Source of the DNA: Zymobacter sp047495495
GTDB lineage: Bacteria > Pseudomonadota > Gammaproteobacteria > Pseudomonadales > Halomonadaceae
Length of the DNA stretch: 64,000 nucleotides
Direction of reading: 5' to 3'
Assembly: GCF_047495495.1 (NCBI RefSeq)
Contig: NZ_CP179930.1
Span: 1 to 64,000 of the forward strand
The notes beneath the pieces were generated by a model. It was not told where the DNA came from. It did no database searches and saw nothing but the letters and a program-made list of their open reading frames with translations. Below, one piece after another: positions 34,762 to 43,619 of the stretch (positions are counted from its first letter, which is position 1; each line of letters starts with the position of its first letter). The position numbers and the translations under genes are program-made.

Positions 34762-34917
34762 CGGGTGACTCCTTATTTCTTATATATAATCGGTAACAAA
34801 TATTATGGGATTAATTCCCCACCGCTGATTACAGCGCGTATGGCTTCGATAGTGTAGAGGCAATACGAGTGTTTAAACACCGATTTATGGACGTCCAAAT
34901 CAGCCTGATGGACTCGG

Positions 34918-35493
34918 TTATATATCACCGGACGGCTGCCATTCTTCACGCTCAATGATGTACAGCACATGATCGGCAAGCGGATGATTCCGATCAAGCA
35001 AAGGGTGCTTGAAGTCCTGATTCAGCTTGCGCATGCCGATGCGTTTCATCAGCGCGATGGACGGTGCATTGGTGCGCGTCGTGAAGGCAAGCACCGCAGG
35101 CGCATCTAGCTCGCGGAAGGCAAAGGATAGCGCGGCCTTTGCGGCTTCAGACGCGTAGCCTTGGTGCCAGAATCGCTGATCTAGCCGCCATGCTATTTCA
35201 ATGAAAGGGCTAAGCGGGATATCTCCGGTCTGATGGCGAAGGCCGGTAAAGCCGATGAATTCACCGGTTTCCCTTAGTGCGACCGCCCATAGCCCCCACC
35301 CTTGCTTGGCAATGTCGCATTGCAGGGATATGGCTAACCGTGTGCTCTGTTCTTGCGTCAGTGTGGCTGGAAAATAACGCATCACGTCAGGATTTGCTGA
35401 CATGGTGTTGAACGCGGCTATATCGGGTGTCGTCCATTGACGCAACGTTAGGCGCTTCGTTTCCAGTGTCATTGGTTCTTGTCTGTTTAACAT
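34918..35493 (-). CDS. GNAT acetyltransferase (RimJ/RimL type)
   Basis: This 191-residue acetyltransferase resembles the RimJ/RimL group that acetylates ribosomal proteins or small substrates. TLETKRLTLRQWTTPDIAAFNTM is the typical N-terminal start. The motif A region is EIAWRLDQRFWHQGYASEAAKAALSFAF near residues 98-125, with Q-x2-G-x-A contact. ATG 35493 is chosen, with an AAGGAAA site a little far upstream; ATG 35472 is the alternative. The gene begins three bases after the stop of the small gene at 35497, so the two form an operon. Confidence 0.9.
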   Translation of the reverse strand: MLNRQEPMTLETKRLTLRQWTTPDIAAFNTMSANPDVMRYFPATLTQEQSTRLAISLQCDIAKQGWGLWAVALRETGEFIGFTGLRHQTGDIPLSPFIEIAWRLDQRFWHQGYASEAAKAALSFAFRELDAPAVLAFTTRTNAPSIALMKRIGMRKLNQDFKHPLLDRNHPLADHVLYIIEREEWQPSGDI

Positions 35494-35496
35494 GAG

Positions 35497-35808
35497 CTAG
35501 CGTTTCCTTTGGTCGCGAGGGTCGACGATCATTTCTGCTAAATAATGTTCAAAATCAGCCATGTCGCTATAAATCTTATGATAATAATGGCCGCCATTAT
35601 CAATGGCGATTCTAGCATTGCCGTATATAAGGTAGGTCTTCTTATAAATGGGAATGGAATGATCTTCCACTGATTCGATGAAGCGGCGATAGCGTTCCAA
35701 TACTCGAGCAATTATGGCTCTTGCGTTGTCGCTTTCTGCGCTGACCTGCTTCTTTTCGAGACCGATTATGATCTCAGCGGCGCGTTGCCTGATGTCGTCA
35801 TGCATCAT
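35497..35808 (-). CDS. Small uncharacterised protein upstream of the GNAT gene
   Basis: I do not recognise this protein of about 103 residues. The start is uncertain: ATG 35808 (next to ATG 35805) follows a GGGGG run; an ATG at 35820 and a longer frame to 35952 also exist. The sequence is helical and polar, with a mid-region ARVLERYRRFIESVEDHSIPIYKKTYLIYGNARIAIDNGG and then HKIYSDMADFEHYLAEMI. No membrane segment or signal is seen. It is coupled to the RimL-like acetyltransferase (three-base gap). Codon usage is slightly less GC-rich than its neighbours. Confidence 0.65.
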   Translation of the reverse strand: MMHDDIRQRAAEIIIGLEKKQVSAESDNARAIIARVLERYRRFIESVEDHSIPIYKKTYLIYGNARIAIDNGGHYYHKIYSDMADFEHYLAEMIVDPRDQRKR

Positions 35809-36151
35809 GCGGCCCCCCATGATGAATCTGCGGCGGTGACATGCATATTGCCACGGTGCCGTGCAGATTATTCTCTCTTGCAATGAGTGCCTACGGTAGC
35901 TTAGAGAGCGCCACGGCTGATGAAATGGCGTTAGCGCTGGGATGAGGTGCACGAAAATGGTGCTCCCTGTATATCGGTGTGATGTTTATTGTCGTTGTGT
36001 TGTGTTGCTATCTTTCGGAATGAAACCTAGGGGCCGATGCTGCTACCATGTTCCCCATCTGTGCGGAAAGGTCGGCGGTGCGTCGATCCCGCTTCGTGAA
36101 CCCGTCATGCCGTCGCCCTGCAGGGTGACCGATTCATCCAGAGGAATTCCC
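35809..36151. other. Non-coding region upstream of glmU
   Basis: No gene is supported here. It holds the divergent promoters of the small minus-strand gene and glmU. The glmU ribosome-binding site AGAGGAATTCCC is at its right end. Confidence 0.5.
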
Positions 36152-37513
36152 ATGTCGCTCGACGTTGTCATCCTTGCTGCCGGTCAGGGTAGCCGTATGC
36201 GTTCGAAACTGCCGAAGGTACTGCACCAGATCGGTGGCAAGCCGATGGTGGCACATGTCATCGACGCTGCTGATACGCTGCCGGACAGTCGCATTCACGT
36301 CGTCGTCGGTCATGGGTCCGAACAGGTTGAGCAGGCATTGGCAGGACGCGGCGTCAGTTTCGCCCGCCAAACCGAGCAGAAAGGTACTGGGCATGCGGTG
36401 GCTCAGACGTTGGAACAGATCGGCGACGGTGCCGTACTGATTCTATACGGCGATGTTCCACTGATCGCACCGCATACGCTGGCCGCCATGGTCGAGAACG
36501 TCTCGCCTGCCACGCTGTCGCTGCTGACGGTGATGCTCGACAATCCGTACGGTTACGGGCGCATCGTGCGTGACGCTGAGCAGCGCGTCACCGGTATCGT
36601 CGAAGAGAAAGATGCGACCGACGAACAACGCAGCATCACCGAATGTAATACGGGCATTCTCGCCACTACCGGTGCGCAGCTCAAACGCTGGCTGCCCGCG
36701 CTGTCCTCAGACAATGCGCAGGGCGAATACTACCTGACGGACATCATTGCGATGGCTGCCTCCGAAGGTGTCACTATCGACACCTATCAGCCAGCCGCCG
36801 CTTTCGAAGTACAAGGCGTCAACGATCGCGTGCAGTTGGCCGCGCTGGAGCGCTGCCATCAGGCCGTCAAAGTCGACGCCATCATGCGTGCTGGGGCTAC
36901 CGTTGCCGACCCCGCGCGTGTCGATATCCGTGGGGAGCTGACGGTTGGTCAGGATGTGCTGATCGACATTAACTGTGTATTCGAAGGGCAGGTGACGCTG
37001 GGCGACGGTGTTGCGATCGGTCCGGGCTGCATTATCCGCAATGCCACGATCGGTGCGAATACGCAGGTGGATGCCTACAGCGTGATCGACGATGCACAGG
37101 TCGACGGTGCCAATGCGATCGGGCCGTTCGCGCGCCTGCGCCCGGGGGCTGAGCTGCGCGAAGGCGCCAAAGTCGGCAATTTCGTCGAAATCAAGAAAGC
37201 CGTGCTGGGCAAAGGGGCCAAGGTCAACCACCTCAGCTATATCGGCGATGCGGACGTCGGCGAACGCGTTAACGTGGGGGCGGGGTCGATCACCTGTAAC
37301 TACGATGGCGTCAACAAATCGCGCACCGTGTTGGGAGATGATGTATTCATCGGCTCCAATACGGCACTGGTCGCGCCCGTCAAGGTCGGTGATCGCTCAA
37401 CGACGGCGGCAGGCTCGGTCATTACCAGCGATGTGGCCGACGATACCCTGGCCATCGGGCGCGCTCGTCAGGTCGTGAAAGCTGGCTGGAAGCGACCGAC
37501 CAAACGCCAGTAA
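36152..37513 (+). CDS. glmU: Bifunctional UDP-GlcNAc pyrophosphorylase/GlcN-1-P acetyltransferase
   Basis: GlmU acetylates glucosamine-1-phosphate and then uridylylates it, making UDP-GlcNAc for peptidoglycan and LPS. ATG 36152 follows GAGGAATTCCC and gives 453 residues; the frame is open to 35942 without support. The N-terminal nucleotidyltransferase has LAAGQGSRMRSKLPK at residues 8-22. The C-terminal left-handed beta helix (about 250-453) shows hexapeptide repeats, GNFVEIKKAVLGKGAKVNHLSYIGDA, and the GSITCNYDGVNK acetyl-CoA site. It leads glmR and glmS. Confidence 0.97.
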   Translation: MSLDVVILAAGQGSRMRSKLPKVLHQIGGKPMVAHVIDAADTLPDSRIHVVVGHGSEQVEQALAGRGVSFARQTEQKGTGHAVAQTLEQIGDGAVLILYGDVPLIAPHTLAAMVENVSPATLSLLTVMLDNPYGYGRIVRDAEQRVTGIVEEKDATDEQRSITECNTGILATTGAQLKRWLPALSSDNAQGEYYLTDIIAMAASEGVTIDTYQPAAAFEVQGVNDRVQLAALERCHQAVKVDAIMRAGATVADPARVDIRGELTVGQDVLIDINCVFEGQVTLGDGVAIGPGCIIRNATIGANTQVDAYSVIDDAQVDGANAIGPFARLRPGAELREGAKVGNFVEIKKAVLGKGAKVNHLSYIGDADVGERVNVGAGSITCNYDGVNKSRTVLGDDVFIGSNTALVAPVKVGDRSTTAAGSVITSDVADDTLAIGRARQVVKAGWKRPTKRQ

Positions 37514-37538
37514 TTCCCTCTCTTCAGTGCTTTTCGTT

Positions 37539-37573
37539 GGGCATTCATGTCGTTGGATGTAACGTGAATGCCC
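37539..37573 (+). promoter_or_regulatory. Hairpin between glmU and glmR
   Basis: GGGCATTCA (37539-37547) pairs with TGAATGCCC (37565-37573). No T-tract follows. It may affect readthrough from glmU into glmR and glmS. Confidence 0.45.
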
Positions 37574-37700
37574 GATGCTGCCGTTATCGGTATACACGGC
37601 TTTACATTTCGATTCGAAAGATACTAACTTTTGAAGTGAAATTAGGGGAAGGCGCTGTTATTCTTCGTTGCCACGTCGAAAGCACACTCAAAGGACGGTC

Positions 37701-38471
37701 ATGACCAGACGTTCCACCCCCGCACGCCGTACGGAAATCATGGCGCTGCTGGAAGAGCGCGGCGAGATCAGCGTCGAGGCGCTGGCCCGCTACTTTTCGA
37801 CCTCCGAGGTCACGATCCGCAAGGACTTGGCGCTGCTCGAGCACCAGGGGCTGCTGATTCGCCGCTATGGTGGAGCTGCCCTTATTCCGCGCACCGATCA
37901 GCCTGCCGTGGTGTCTTTGGCCAAGCTGGCCATTGCCAAGGCCGCGCGCCAGCGCATACGCGATCATGCTCGCATCATCATCGACAGCGGCAGCACCACG
38001 TCAGCACTGATTCCAGAACTGCGCGATGTGCTAGGACTTGTCGTGATGACCAACTCGCTGGCAGTGGCTAACGCCATTCGCGAGCTGGACAGCCGCCCTG
38101 CGCTGCTGATGACGGGGGGCACATGGGATGAGCGTTCATGCGCTTTCCAAGGGCAGGTGGCGGAGCAGGTACTGCGTGCTTACGACTTCGACCAGCTGTT
38201 CATTGGGGCCGACGGTATCGACCCCGAGCGAGGTACGACCACCTTCAATGAGCTGCTGCATCTGTCACGCGTGATGGGCGATGTGGCCCGTGAAGTTGTG
38301 GTGATGATCGAGTCCGACAAGATGGGGCGCCGTATCCCTAACCTTGAGCTGGCATGGTCAGCCATTGATGTATTGATTACCGATGATCAGATCAGCGATG
38401 AGCTGTTCGACACGATTACTGCGCAAGGGGTTAATGTCGTGCGTGCCCAAGTGGCGGACACCCCTCGCTAA
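37701..38471 (+). CDS. glmR: DeoR-family regulator GlmR
   Basis: This 256-residue DeoR-type protein lies between glmU and glmS, the position of GlmR in pseudomonads, where it is thought to sense amino-sugar supply. ATG 37701 follows AAGGACGGTC; an ATG at 37668 is the longer option. The N-terminal winged HTH (about residues 6-62) reads ERGEISVEALARYFSTSEVTIRKDLALLEHQGLLIRRYGGA. The C-terminal sugar-phosphate domain (about 80-250) has IIDSGSTTSALIPEL and FIGADGIDPERGTTTF. Regulation of glmS is inferred from position. Confidence 0.88.
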   Translation: MTRRSTPARRTEIMALLEERGEISVEALARYFSTSEVTIRKDLALLEHQGLLIRRYGGAALIPRTDQPAVVSLAKLAIAKAARQRIRDHARIIIDSGSTTSALIPELRDVLGLVVMTNSLAVANAIRELDSRPALLMTGGTWDERSCAFQGQVAEQVLRAYDFDQLFIGADGIDPERGTTTFNELLHLSRVMGDVAREVVVMIESDKMGRRIPNLELAWSAIDVLITDDQISDELFDTITAQGVNVVRAQVADTPR

Positions 38472-38480
38472 AAAATTCGT

Positions 38481-38507
38481 AAGCAGCAAGCCTACGGCTT
38501 GCTGCTT
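38481..38507 (+). promoter_or_regulatory. Strong hairpin between glmR and glmS
   Basis: AAGCAGCAAGCC (38481-38492) and GGCTTGCTGCTT (38496-38507) form a perfect 12-bp stem with a TAC loop, ending about 13 bases before the glmS ribosome-binding site. The tail is CAACCCC, so it is not an efficient terminator. It could mark an mRNA-processing or translation-control site. Confidence 0.6.
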
Positions 38508-38533
38508 CAACCCCTTCGTTCAGGAGATAGGCC

Positions 38534-40366
38534 ATGTGTGGAATCGTTGGTGCGATCGCAGGGCGTCAGGTACAGGACATTCTGCTGGAAGGCCTGCGTC
38601 GCCTCGAATACCGCGGCTATGACAGTGCCGGTATGGCAGTGCTGTCGGATGACGGTCAGCTGGAACGCCGCCGTGCAGCAGGCAAGGTTGCAGCACTGGA
38701 AAATGCATTGAAAGAAGCATCCCTTCCGGGCTGCCTTGGCATTGCACATACTCGCTGGGCTACGCATGGTCGTCCGCTGGAGCGCAACGCACACCCGCAT
38801 ATGTCCGGCAACAAACTGGCCGTAGTGCACAATGGCATCATCGAGAACTACGAAAGCCTCAAACAAGAACTCGAAGGTGAAGGGTATGCCTTTACCTCTG
38901 ATACCGATACCGAGGTTATCGCCCATCTGGTTGCACGTGAATATGACCGTTGCGGTGATCTGCTGGCGGCCGTGGAAGGCGTTATCTCACGCCTGGACGG
39001 TGCTTACGCACTGGGTGTCGTTCATGCAGATGAACCGCAGACGCTGATCGGTGCTCGCAAGGGTAGCCCATTGGTTGTCGGTGTGGGCATCGAAGAGATG
39101 TTCATTGGTTCCGATCCGTTGGCGCTGCTGCAGGTAACTGATCGCTTCATTTATCTGGAAGAAGGCGACATCGTGCGTCTGACGCGCAAAGGCGCTGAAA
39201 TCCGCAACGCTGGCAAAGCGGTCGAACGCGAAATCACTACGTTTGAACATGGTGATGGCGCCGTCAGCCGCGGTGGCTATCGTCACTTCATGCTGAAAGA
39301 GATCTACGAGCAGGCTGAAGTTGTCAGTGCGACGCTGGAAGGCCGCCTGACCGAGAACCATGTGCTGACGCGCTCCTTCGGTGCCGCTGCTGATACGCTG
39401 TTCGATCAGGTCGATGCAATCCAGATCGTTGCCTGTGGTACCAGCTACCATGCGGGTATGGTGGCACGTTACTGGATCGAAAAGCTGGCAGGTATTCCGA
39501 CACAGGTCGAAGTGGCTTCTGAATACCGCTATCGTGACGTCGTTGTGCCGCGTAACACGCTGTTCGTGACGCTGTCGCAGTCAGGTGAAACCGCGGATAC
39601 ACTGGCGGCGCTGCGTTTTGCTCAATCTCAGAACAAGTATCTGGGCACGCTGGCGATCTGCAACGTACCGGGTAGCTCTCTGGTGCGTGAGTCCGAGCTG
39701 AGCCTGATGACACAGGCTGGCCCCGAGATCGGTGTCGCTTCCACTAAGGCGTTCACGACCCAGCTGGTTGCCCTGCTGCTGCTGGCACTGGCACTGCGTC
39801 ATCAGCGTCAGGGGAACGACGATGTGCAGGCCAACGCGGTTAAGGCGCTGCGTCACCTGCCTGATGTGCTGAAGGAAACGCTGGCGCTGGATGGCGCGAT
39901 CGAAACCCTGTCCGCCGCGTTTGCCGAGAAGCATCACGCCCTGTTCCTTGGCCGCGGCCCGCAGTTCCCGATCGCCCTAGAAGGGGCATTGAAGCTCAAG
40001 GAAATCTCCTACATTCATGCAGAAGCCTACCCCGCAGGCGAGCTGAAACATGGTCCGTTAGCGCTGGTCGATAGCGAGATGCCGGTTATCGCCGTGGCAC
40101 CGAACGACGAGCTGTTGGAAAAACTGAAGTCCAACCTGCAGGAAGTCCGTGCCCGTGGTGGCGAACTGTTCGTGTTTGCCGACAGCCGTGCCAATATCAG
40201 CGAAGGTGAAGGCGTGCATGTAATGACGCTGCCGCAGGTAGATGAACTGGTCGCCCCGATTATCTACACCGTACCGCTGCAGCTGCTGTCGTATCACGTG
40301 GCCGTGCTGAAAGGCACCGATGTGGACCAGCCGCGTAACCTCGCGAAAAGCGTGACGGTGGAATAG
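38534..40366 (+). CDS. glmS: Glutamine-fructose-6-phosphate aminotransferase
   Basis: GlmS makes glucosamine-6-phosphate from fructose-6-phosphate and glutamine, the entry step of amino-sugar synthesis. The 610-residue product starts MCGIVGAIAG; Cys2 is the glutaminase nucleophile. THTRWATHG-like sequence appears as AHTRWATHG near residue 73. Two SIS domains follow (about 290-430 and 460-600), ending in AKSVTVE, the family C-terminus that closes the active site. The ribosome-binding site is CAGGAGAT. It is the last gene of the glm cluster. Confidence 0.98.
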   Translation: MCGIVGAIAGRQVQDILLEGLRRLEYRGYDSAGMAVLSDDGQLERRRAAGKVAALENALKEASLPGCLGIAHTRWATHGRPLERNAHPHMSGNKLAVVHNGIIENYESLKQELEGEGYAFTSDTDTEVIAHLVAREYDRCGDLLAAVEGVISRLDGAYALGVVHADEPQTLIGARKGSPLVVGVGIEEMFIGSDPLALLQVTDRFIYLEEGDIVRLTRKGAEIRNAGKAVEREITTFEHGDGAVSRGGYRHFMLKEIYEQAEVVSATLEGRLTENHVLTRSFGAAADTLFDQVDAIQIVACGTSYHAGMVARYWIEKLAGIPTQVEVASEYRYRDVVVPRNTLFVTLSQSGETADTLAALRFAQSQNKYLGTLAICNVPGSSLVRESELSLMTQAGPEIGVASTKAFTTQLVALLLLALALRHQRQGNDDVQANAVKALRHLPDVLKETLALDGAIETLSAAFAEKHHALFLGRGPQFPIALEGALKLKEISYIHAEAYPAGELKHGPLALVDSEMPVIAVAPNDELLEKLKSNLQEVRARGGELFVFADSRANISEGEGVHVMTLPQVDELVAPIIYTVPLQLLSYHVAVLKGTDVDQPRNLAKSVTVE

Positions 40367-40424
40367 TCGCTATCTTAGTTGTAGCGAGAGATCCGGCGAT
40401 TGGATGTGGTCCGAGAGCAGAGTG

Positions 40425-41315
40425 ATGCGTGAAAATTTCAATGACTATCTTGCGTTTGTCATGGTGGCTCAGCAGAAAAGCTTCACTCGGGCCGCAACCA
40501 AGCTAGGCATATCGCAGTCGACCCTCTCTCATATCATTCGACGTCTCGAGGAGCGCATGGGCATGCCGTTGCTCATGCGCACCACTCGGCGAGTCTCTAC
40601 GACTGAAAAAGGGGAAATGCTGCTGCAGATACTGCAGCCTAGAATCGATTCGATAGAGTCCGATATTTCCTCGTTGCTTCGCTTCCGCAATACCCTAGCC
40701 GGTACCGTACGGTTGACGGCTTCCGATCACATGATCCATGTGTGTCTCTGGCCCAAGCTTGCGGCGGCCTTGCGTGATTACCCTGATATCAAAGTTGAAT
40801 TCTCACAGCAGAATGGATTCGTCGACATCATCGAAGGGCAGTTCGATGCCGGTATACGTGTTGGTGACGATGTGATGAAGGATATGGTGGCAGTTCGTAT
40901 CGGGCCAGATCTTAGGTTTGTTGTCGTTGGCGCTCCTCACTACCTTGAGCGAGCTGGAGTGCCTCTACACCCCACGGATTTGCACGCTCATAACTGCATC
41001 AATATTCGGCTGTCACCGAACGGTTCGTTGTATGCGTGGGAGTTCGAAAGAGAAGGCCATGAGCTGAAAGTGAAGGTTGATGGGCAGCTCATCTTTTCCA
41101 GTGTCTATCCGATGCTGGCCGCTGTCAGTGATGGTTACGGCTTAGCATACATGCCTGAATCGTTGGTAGCTGAGGGCATCAAAAAAGGGATATACAGAGA
41201 AGTACTGAAAGACTGGAGTCCTTGTTTTACGGGTTATCATATTTATTACCCAAGTCGCCGTCAGATATCTCCTGCTTTATCCAAGGTCATAGAAATACTA
41301 CGCCAGCCTATATAA
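40425..41315 (+). CDS. LysR-family transcriptional regulator
   Basis: This 296-residue regulator has an N-terminal winged HTH (about residues 6-64) with LAFVMVAQQKSFTRAATKLGISQSTLSHIIRRLEERMGMPLLMRTTRRVSTTEKG. An effector-binding domain of the CrgA/PecT type (about 90-290) follows, containing VRIGPDLRFVVVGAPHYLE. ATG 40425 is preferred; ATG 40404 would add seven residues. It converges with the SDR gene at 41350. The region from here to 42.5 kb is less GC-rich than the core genes. The regulon cannot be inferred. Confidence 0.88.
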   Translation: MRENFNDYLAFVMVAQQKSFTRAATKLGISQSTLSHIIRRLEERMGMPLLMRTTRRVSTTEKGEMLLQILQPRIDSIESDISSLLRFRNTLAGTVRLTASDHMIHVCLWPKLAAALRDYPDIKVEFSQQNGFVDIIEGQFDAGIRVGDDVMKDMVAVRIGPDLRFVVVGAPHYLERAGVPLHPTDLHAHNCINIRLSPNGSLYAWEFEREGHELKVKVDGQLIFSSVYPMLAAVSDGYGLAYMPESLVAEGIKKGIYREVLKDWSPCFTGYHIYYPSRRQISPALSKVIEILRQPI

Positions 41316-41349
41316 AGGCCAGCGTAGTCTATCAATCTATAATGCCTTA

Positions 41350-42309
41350 TTAGCTCTTTGCTATGATTCCTGCATCTATCAGTGACATTACCGACTCGTG
41401 TATAGCGTCAAGACTGGTATAGTAAGGTTGATAGCCAAGTCGAAGTTGGCTTTTTTCTATAGAATGAACAGAACTTCGAACTATATGTCCCTTTGAATTT
41501 TCAGCGTACTCTTTATCCAGTCCTTCAAGCCATTCATTAAAAGGATGGAAGGATATATTAGGTGTTCTATCGAACCAGCGATATACCTGCTCCGCATAAC
41601 CGCGCAGCGTTATTGCCTGGCTAGATACTACATTGAATATTTCCCCGATAGAGGCCTGTCTGTTTTCAATGGCCAGAATGATCCATCGGGCAACGTCTGC
41701 AGCGTGGACATGATGAAGGGTTTCATGGCCAAGGTTGGGAAGTGCGATTTCTTCACCCTTGATGATGCGTGAAAATACGTTGGGGTCAGAGTTTCCTTGG
41801 GGTGTTGTAGGCACCCAGCCCTTTCCAACGATATGCCCGGGGCGGAAACACGTTGCAGGAAATCCTTCACGGCGAGCCTGCCGCATCAACCAAGCTTCGC
41901 TTTCAGCTTTCCCTCTGCCATAGTCGTCAATGGGGCTGACGGGGTCGGATTCGATTGATGGAATGGATGTGTAACGGCCATATACCCAGATGGAGCTACA
42001 GAATAGATAATGTTCAACCCTGCCATATAATGCTTTCACAATCTGCTGAGTGCTGGCCAGATCGAAAGAAATCATGTCTACGACAATATCAGCTTCAAGG
42101 TTGGCGATAAGGTGTCCGAAATTACCGTCTTTTTCTTCTTTTCGGCGATCTATTCTCACATTTTTTATATGTGACCATGCATGGTGTTGGTGGTAAGGAT
42201 TTAATGCGCCACGACTGACATTAATGACATCATGACCGAGTTCTACCAGCATAGGCATTAGATATGATCCGACATGACCGCTTCCGCCTATAACGACAAT
42301 ACGAGACAT
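41350..42309 (-). CDS. NAD(P)-dependent SDR epimerase/dehydratase
   Basis: This extended short-chain dehydrogenase/reductase is about 319 residues long. ATG 42309 has an AAGGATAAGATA site; a frame to 42345 is open. The Rossmann motif GGSGHVGSYL is at residues 7-16, and the YxxxK catalytic pair appears as DDYGRGKAESEAW near residue 135. Substrate pocket residues are not diagnostic. Codons and base composition are more AT-rich than in the flanking housekeeping genes, suggesting acquisition by transfer. It faces a LysR gene on the other strand. Confidence 0.85.
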   Translation of the reverse strand: MSRIVVIGGSGHVGSYLMPMLVELGHDVINVSRGALNPYHQHHAWSHIKNVRIDRRKEEKDGNFGHLIANLEADIVVDMISFDLASTQQIVKALYGRVEHYLFCSSIWVYGRYTSIPSIESDPVSPIDDYGRGKAESEAWLMRQARREGFPATCFRPGHIVGKGWVPTTPQGNSDPNVFSRIIKGEEIALPNLGHETLHHVHAADVARWIILAIENRQASIGEIFNVVSSQAITLRGYAEQVYRWFDRTPNISFHPFNEWLEGLDKEYAENSKGHIVRSSVHSIEKSQLRLGYQPYYTSLDAIHESVMSLIDAGIIAKS

Positions 42310-42603
42310 TATCTTATCCTTATTAACGTGGCTGTTTTGATTCACTTTTAAGTATAGCTAGAGCTGACTATTATTACTTTAGCTGTATTTCGCATGTGCC
42401 TATGGTTAAATTAGCATAATCATTAAATACTGATGTGGATTTACGGGTAATATGTGGCCTTGTGCGAGGTCATAGCCTTCATCACTGCTAGAAATATGGT
42501 TGGTTTGGCCGTGCTCATGAAAGTCACTAAAAAATAGTCGCGAAAAGGCCCTGAAGCATCCGCTTCAGGGCCTTTTCATCAGGTGGCATTGCGAACACTT
42601 CTT
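42310..42603. other. Intergenic region between the SDR and ArgP genes
   Basis: AT-rich, without a supported gene. It contains the promoter of the SDR gene and, at its right side, the terminator described separately. Confidence 0.5.
42543..42576 (-). terminator. Terminator after argP
   Basis: AAAAGGCCCTGAAGC (42543-42557) and GCTTCAGGGCCTTTT (42562-42576) form a perfect 15-bp stem with an ATCC loop. It is effective on either strand; on the minus strand it lies just after the argP stop. Confidence 0.88.
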
Positions 42604-43506
42604 TCACGGCATGCCATGCAGCATCGTCTTCGATGCTGTCATCAACGCACGGGTGATGCGTGCCAGTATGCTTGAGCGCACGGCCGCATGCTGCCAGTAC
42701 AGTGGTACATCAAGCCATACCTCGGGTTTGATGAGCTGCACATTGCCTTGTTTCAGCGCGGGGTTCACGAGGCTGTCCGGTGCCATGCACCATCCCATCC
42801 CACGTGCAGTAGCGTCCATGAATCCTATCGAGGTTGGTAAATAATGCGTGGGGGGTGTCAGCTCGCTGCCGGTAACGGTATGGATGAAACGTGTCTGTAG
42901 CTCATCCTTGCGATTGAAGGCCAGCATGGGGGCGGTTGCCAGCGAGGCAGCATCGACGCCGTGTGAGAAGTAGCGCGCAGCAAAGCGAGGAGACGCGACA
43001 GCCATATACCGCATAGTACCCAGCGCATGCACGTTGCAGCCTTGTATAGCCGAAGATTCCGCTGTGATAGCACCGATGGCCTTGCCGTCACGCAGTAGCG
43101 CCAGTGAATAATCCTGGTCATCCACGATGATTTCGAAAAGGAAGCCACACTGTTCATGCAGCTCAGCAAGAGCCGCCATCACCCACGTGGCCAACGAATC
43201 GTCGTTCACCGCCAGGGTAATTCGCTGCAGAGGCAGGCCTGTCGTGCTGGCATCCATGAAGTCTTTCAGCGCTTCAGTTTCCAGCGCCAGCATGGGCTTT
43301 ACGCGGTGCAGCAGTTTCTTTCCCGCAGGTGTTGGGCGGCACGGGGTCTGCCTGATGATGAGAACCTGCCCGAGTCGGTCTTCCAGCGCCTTGATGCGTT
43401 GCGATATGGCCGAGGGAGTGACGGACAGCCGACGTGCAGCCGCTTCGAAGCTGGCCTCTTCCAGAACGGCAGCAAAAGCGGTGAGTTGCGGGTGTAGCAG
43501 TCCCAA
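42604..43506 (-). CDS. argP: LysR-family regulator ArgP (LysG/IciA type)
   Basis: This 300-residue LysR protein resembles ArgP, which activates the arginine exporter gene argO when arginine is abundant. The N-terminus reads HPQLTAFAAVLEEASFEAAARRLSVTPSAISQRIKALEDRLG, which matches the ArgP/LysG group closely. The start is TTG 43506 with GGAG about 11 bases upstream. It lies back to back with argO, with a palindromic operator between them. The effector-binding domain is intact. Confidence 0.88.
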   Translation of the reverse strand: MGLLHPQLTAFAAVLEEASFEAAARRLSVTPSAISQRIKALEDRLGQVLIIRQTPCRPTPAGKKLLHRVKPMLALETEALKDFMDASTTGLPLQRITLAVNDDSLATWVMAALAELHEQCGFLFEIIVDDQDYSLALLRDGKAIGAITAESSAIQGCNVHALGTMRYMAVASPRFAARYFSHGVDAASLATAPMLAFNRKDELQTRFIHTVTGSELTPPTHYLPTSIGFMDATARGMGWCMAPDSLVNPALKQGNVQLIKPEVWLDVPLYWQHAAVRSSILARITRALMTASKTMLHGMP

Positions 43507-43523
43507 TGTCGTCTGTGCTCCAG

Positions 43524-43538
43524 ATTAGATTTTCTAAT
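43524..43538. promoter_or_regulatory. ArgP operator candidate between argP and argO
   Basis: ATTAGA at 43524-43529 and TCTAAT at 43533-43538 form a perfect palindrome around TTT, containing a T-N11-A LysR core (T43525, A43537). It lies 18 bases from argP and about 80 bases from argO. Confidence 0.65.
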
Positions 43539-43619
43539 GAAGACCAAGAAAGGATAGTTTTACTGATTGCGCCGGTTTGTCCACCCTCAGGGTTCTTTTC
43601 CTATACAGGTGTGACCATC

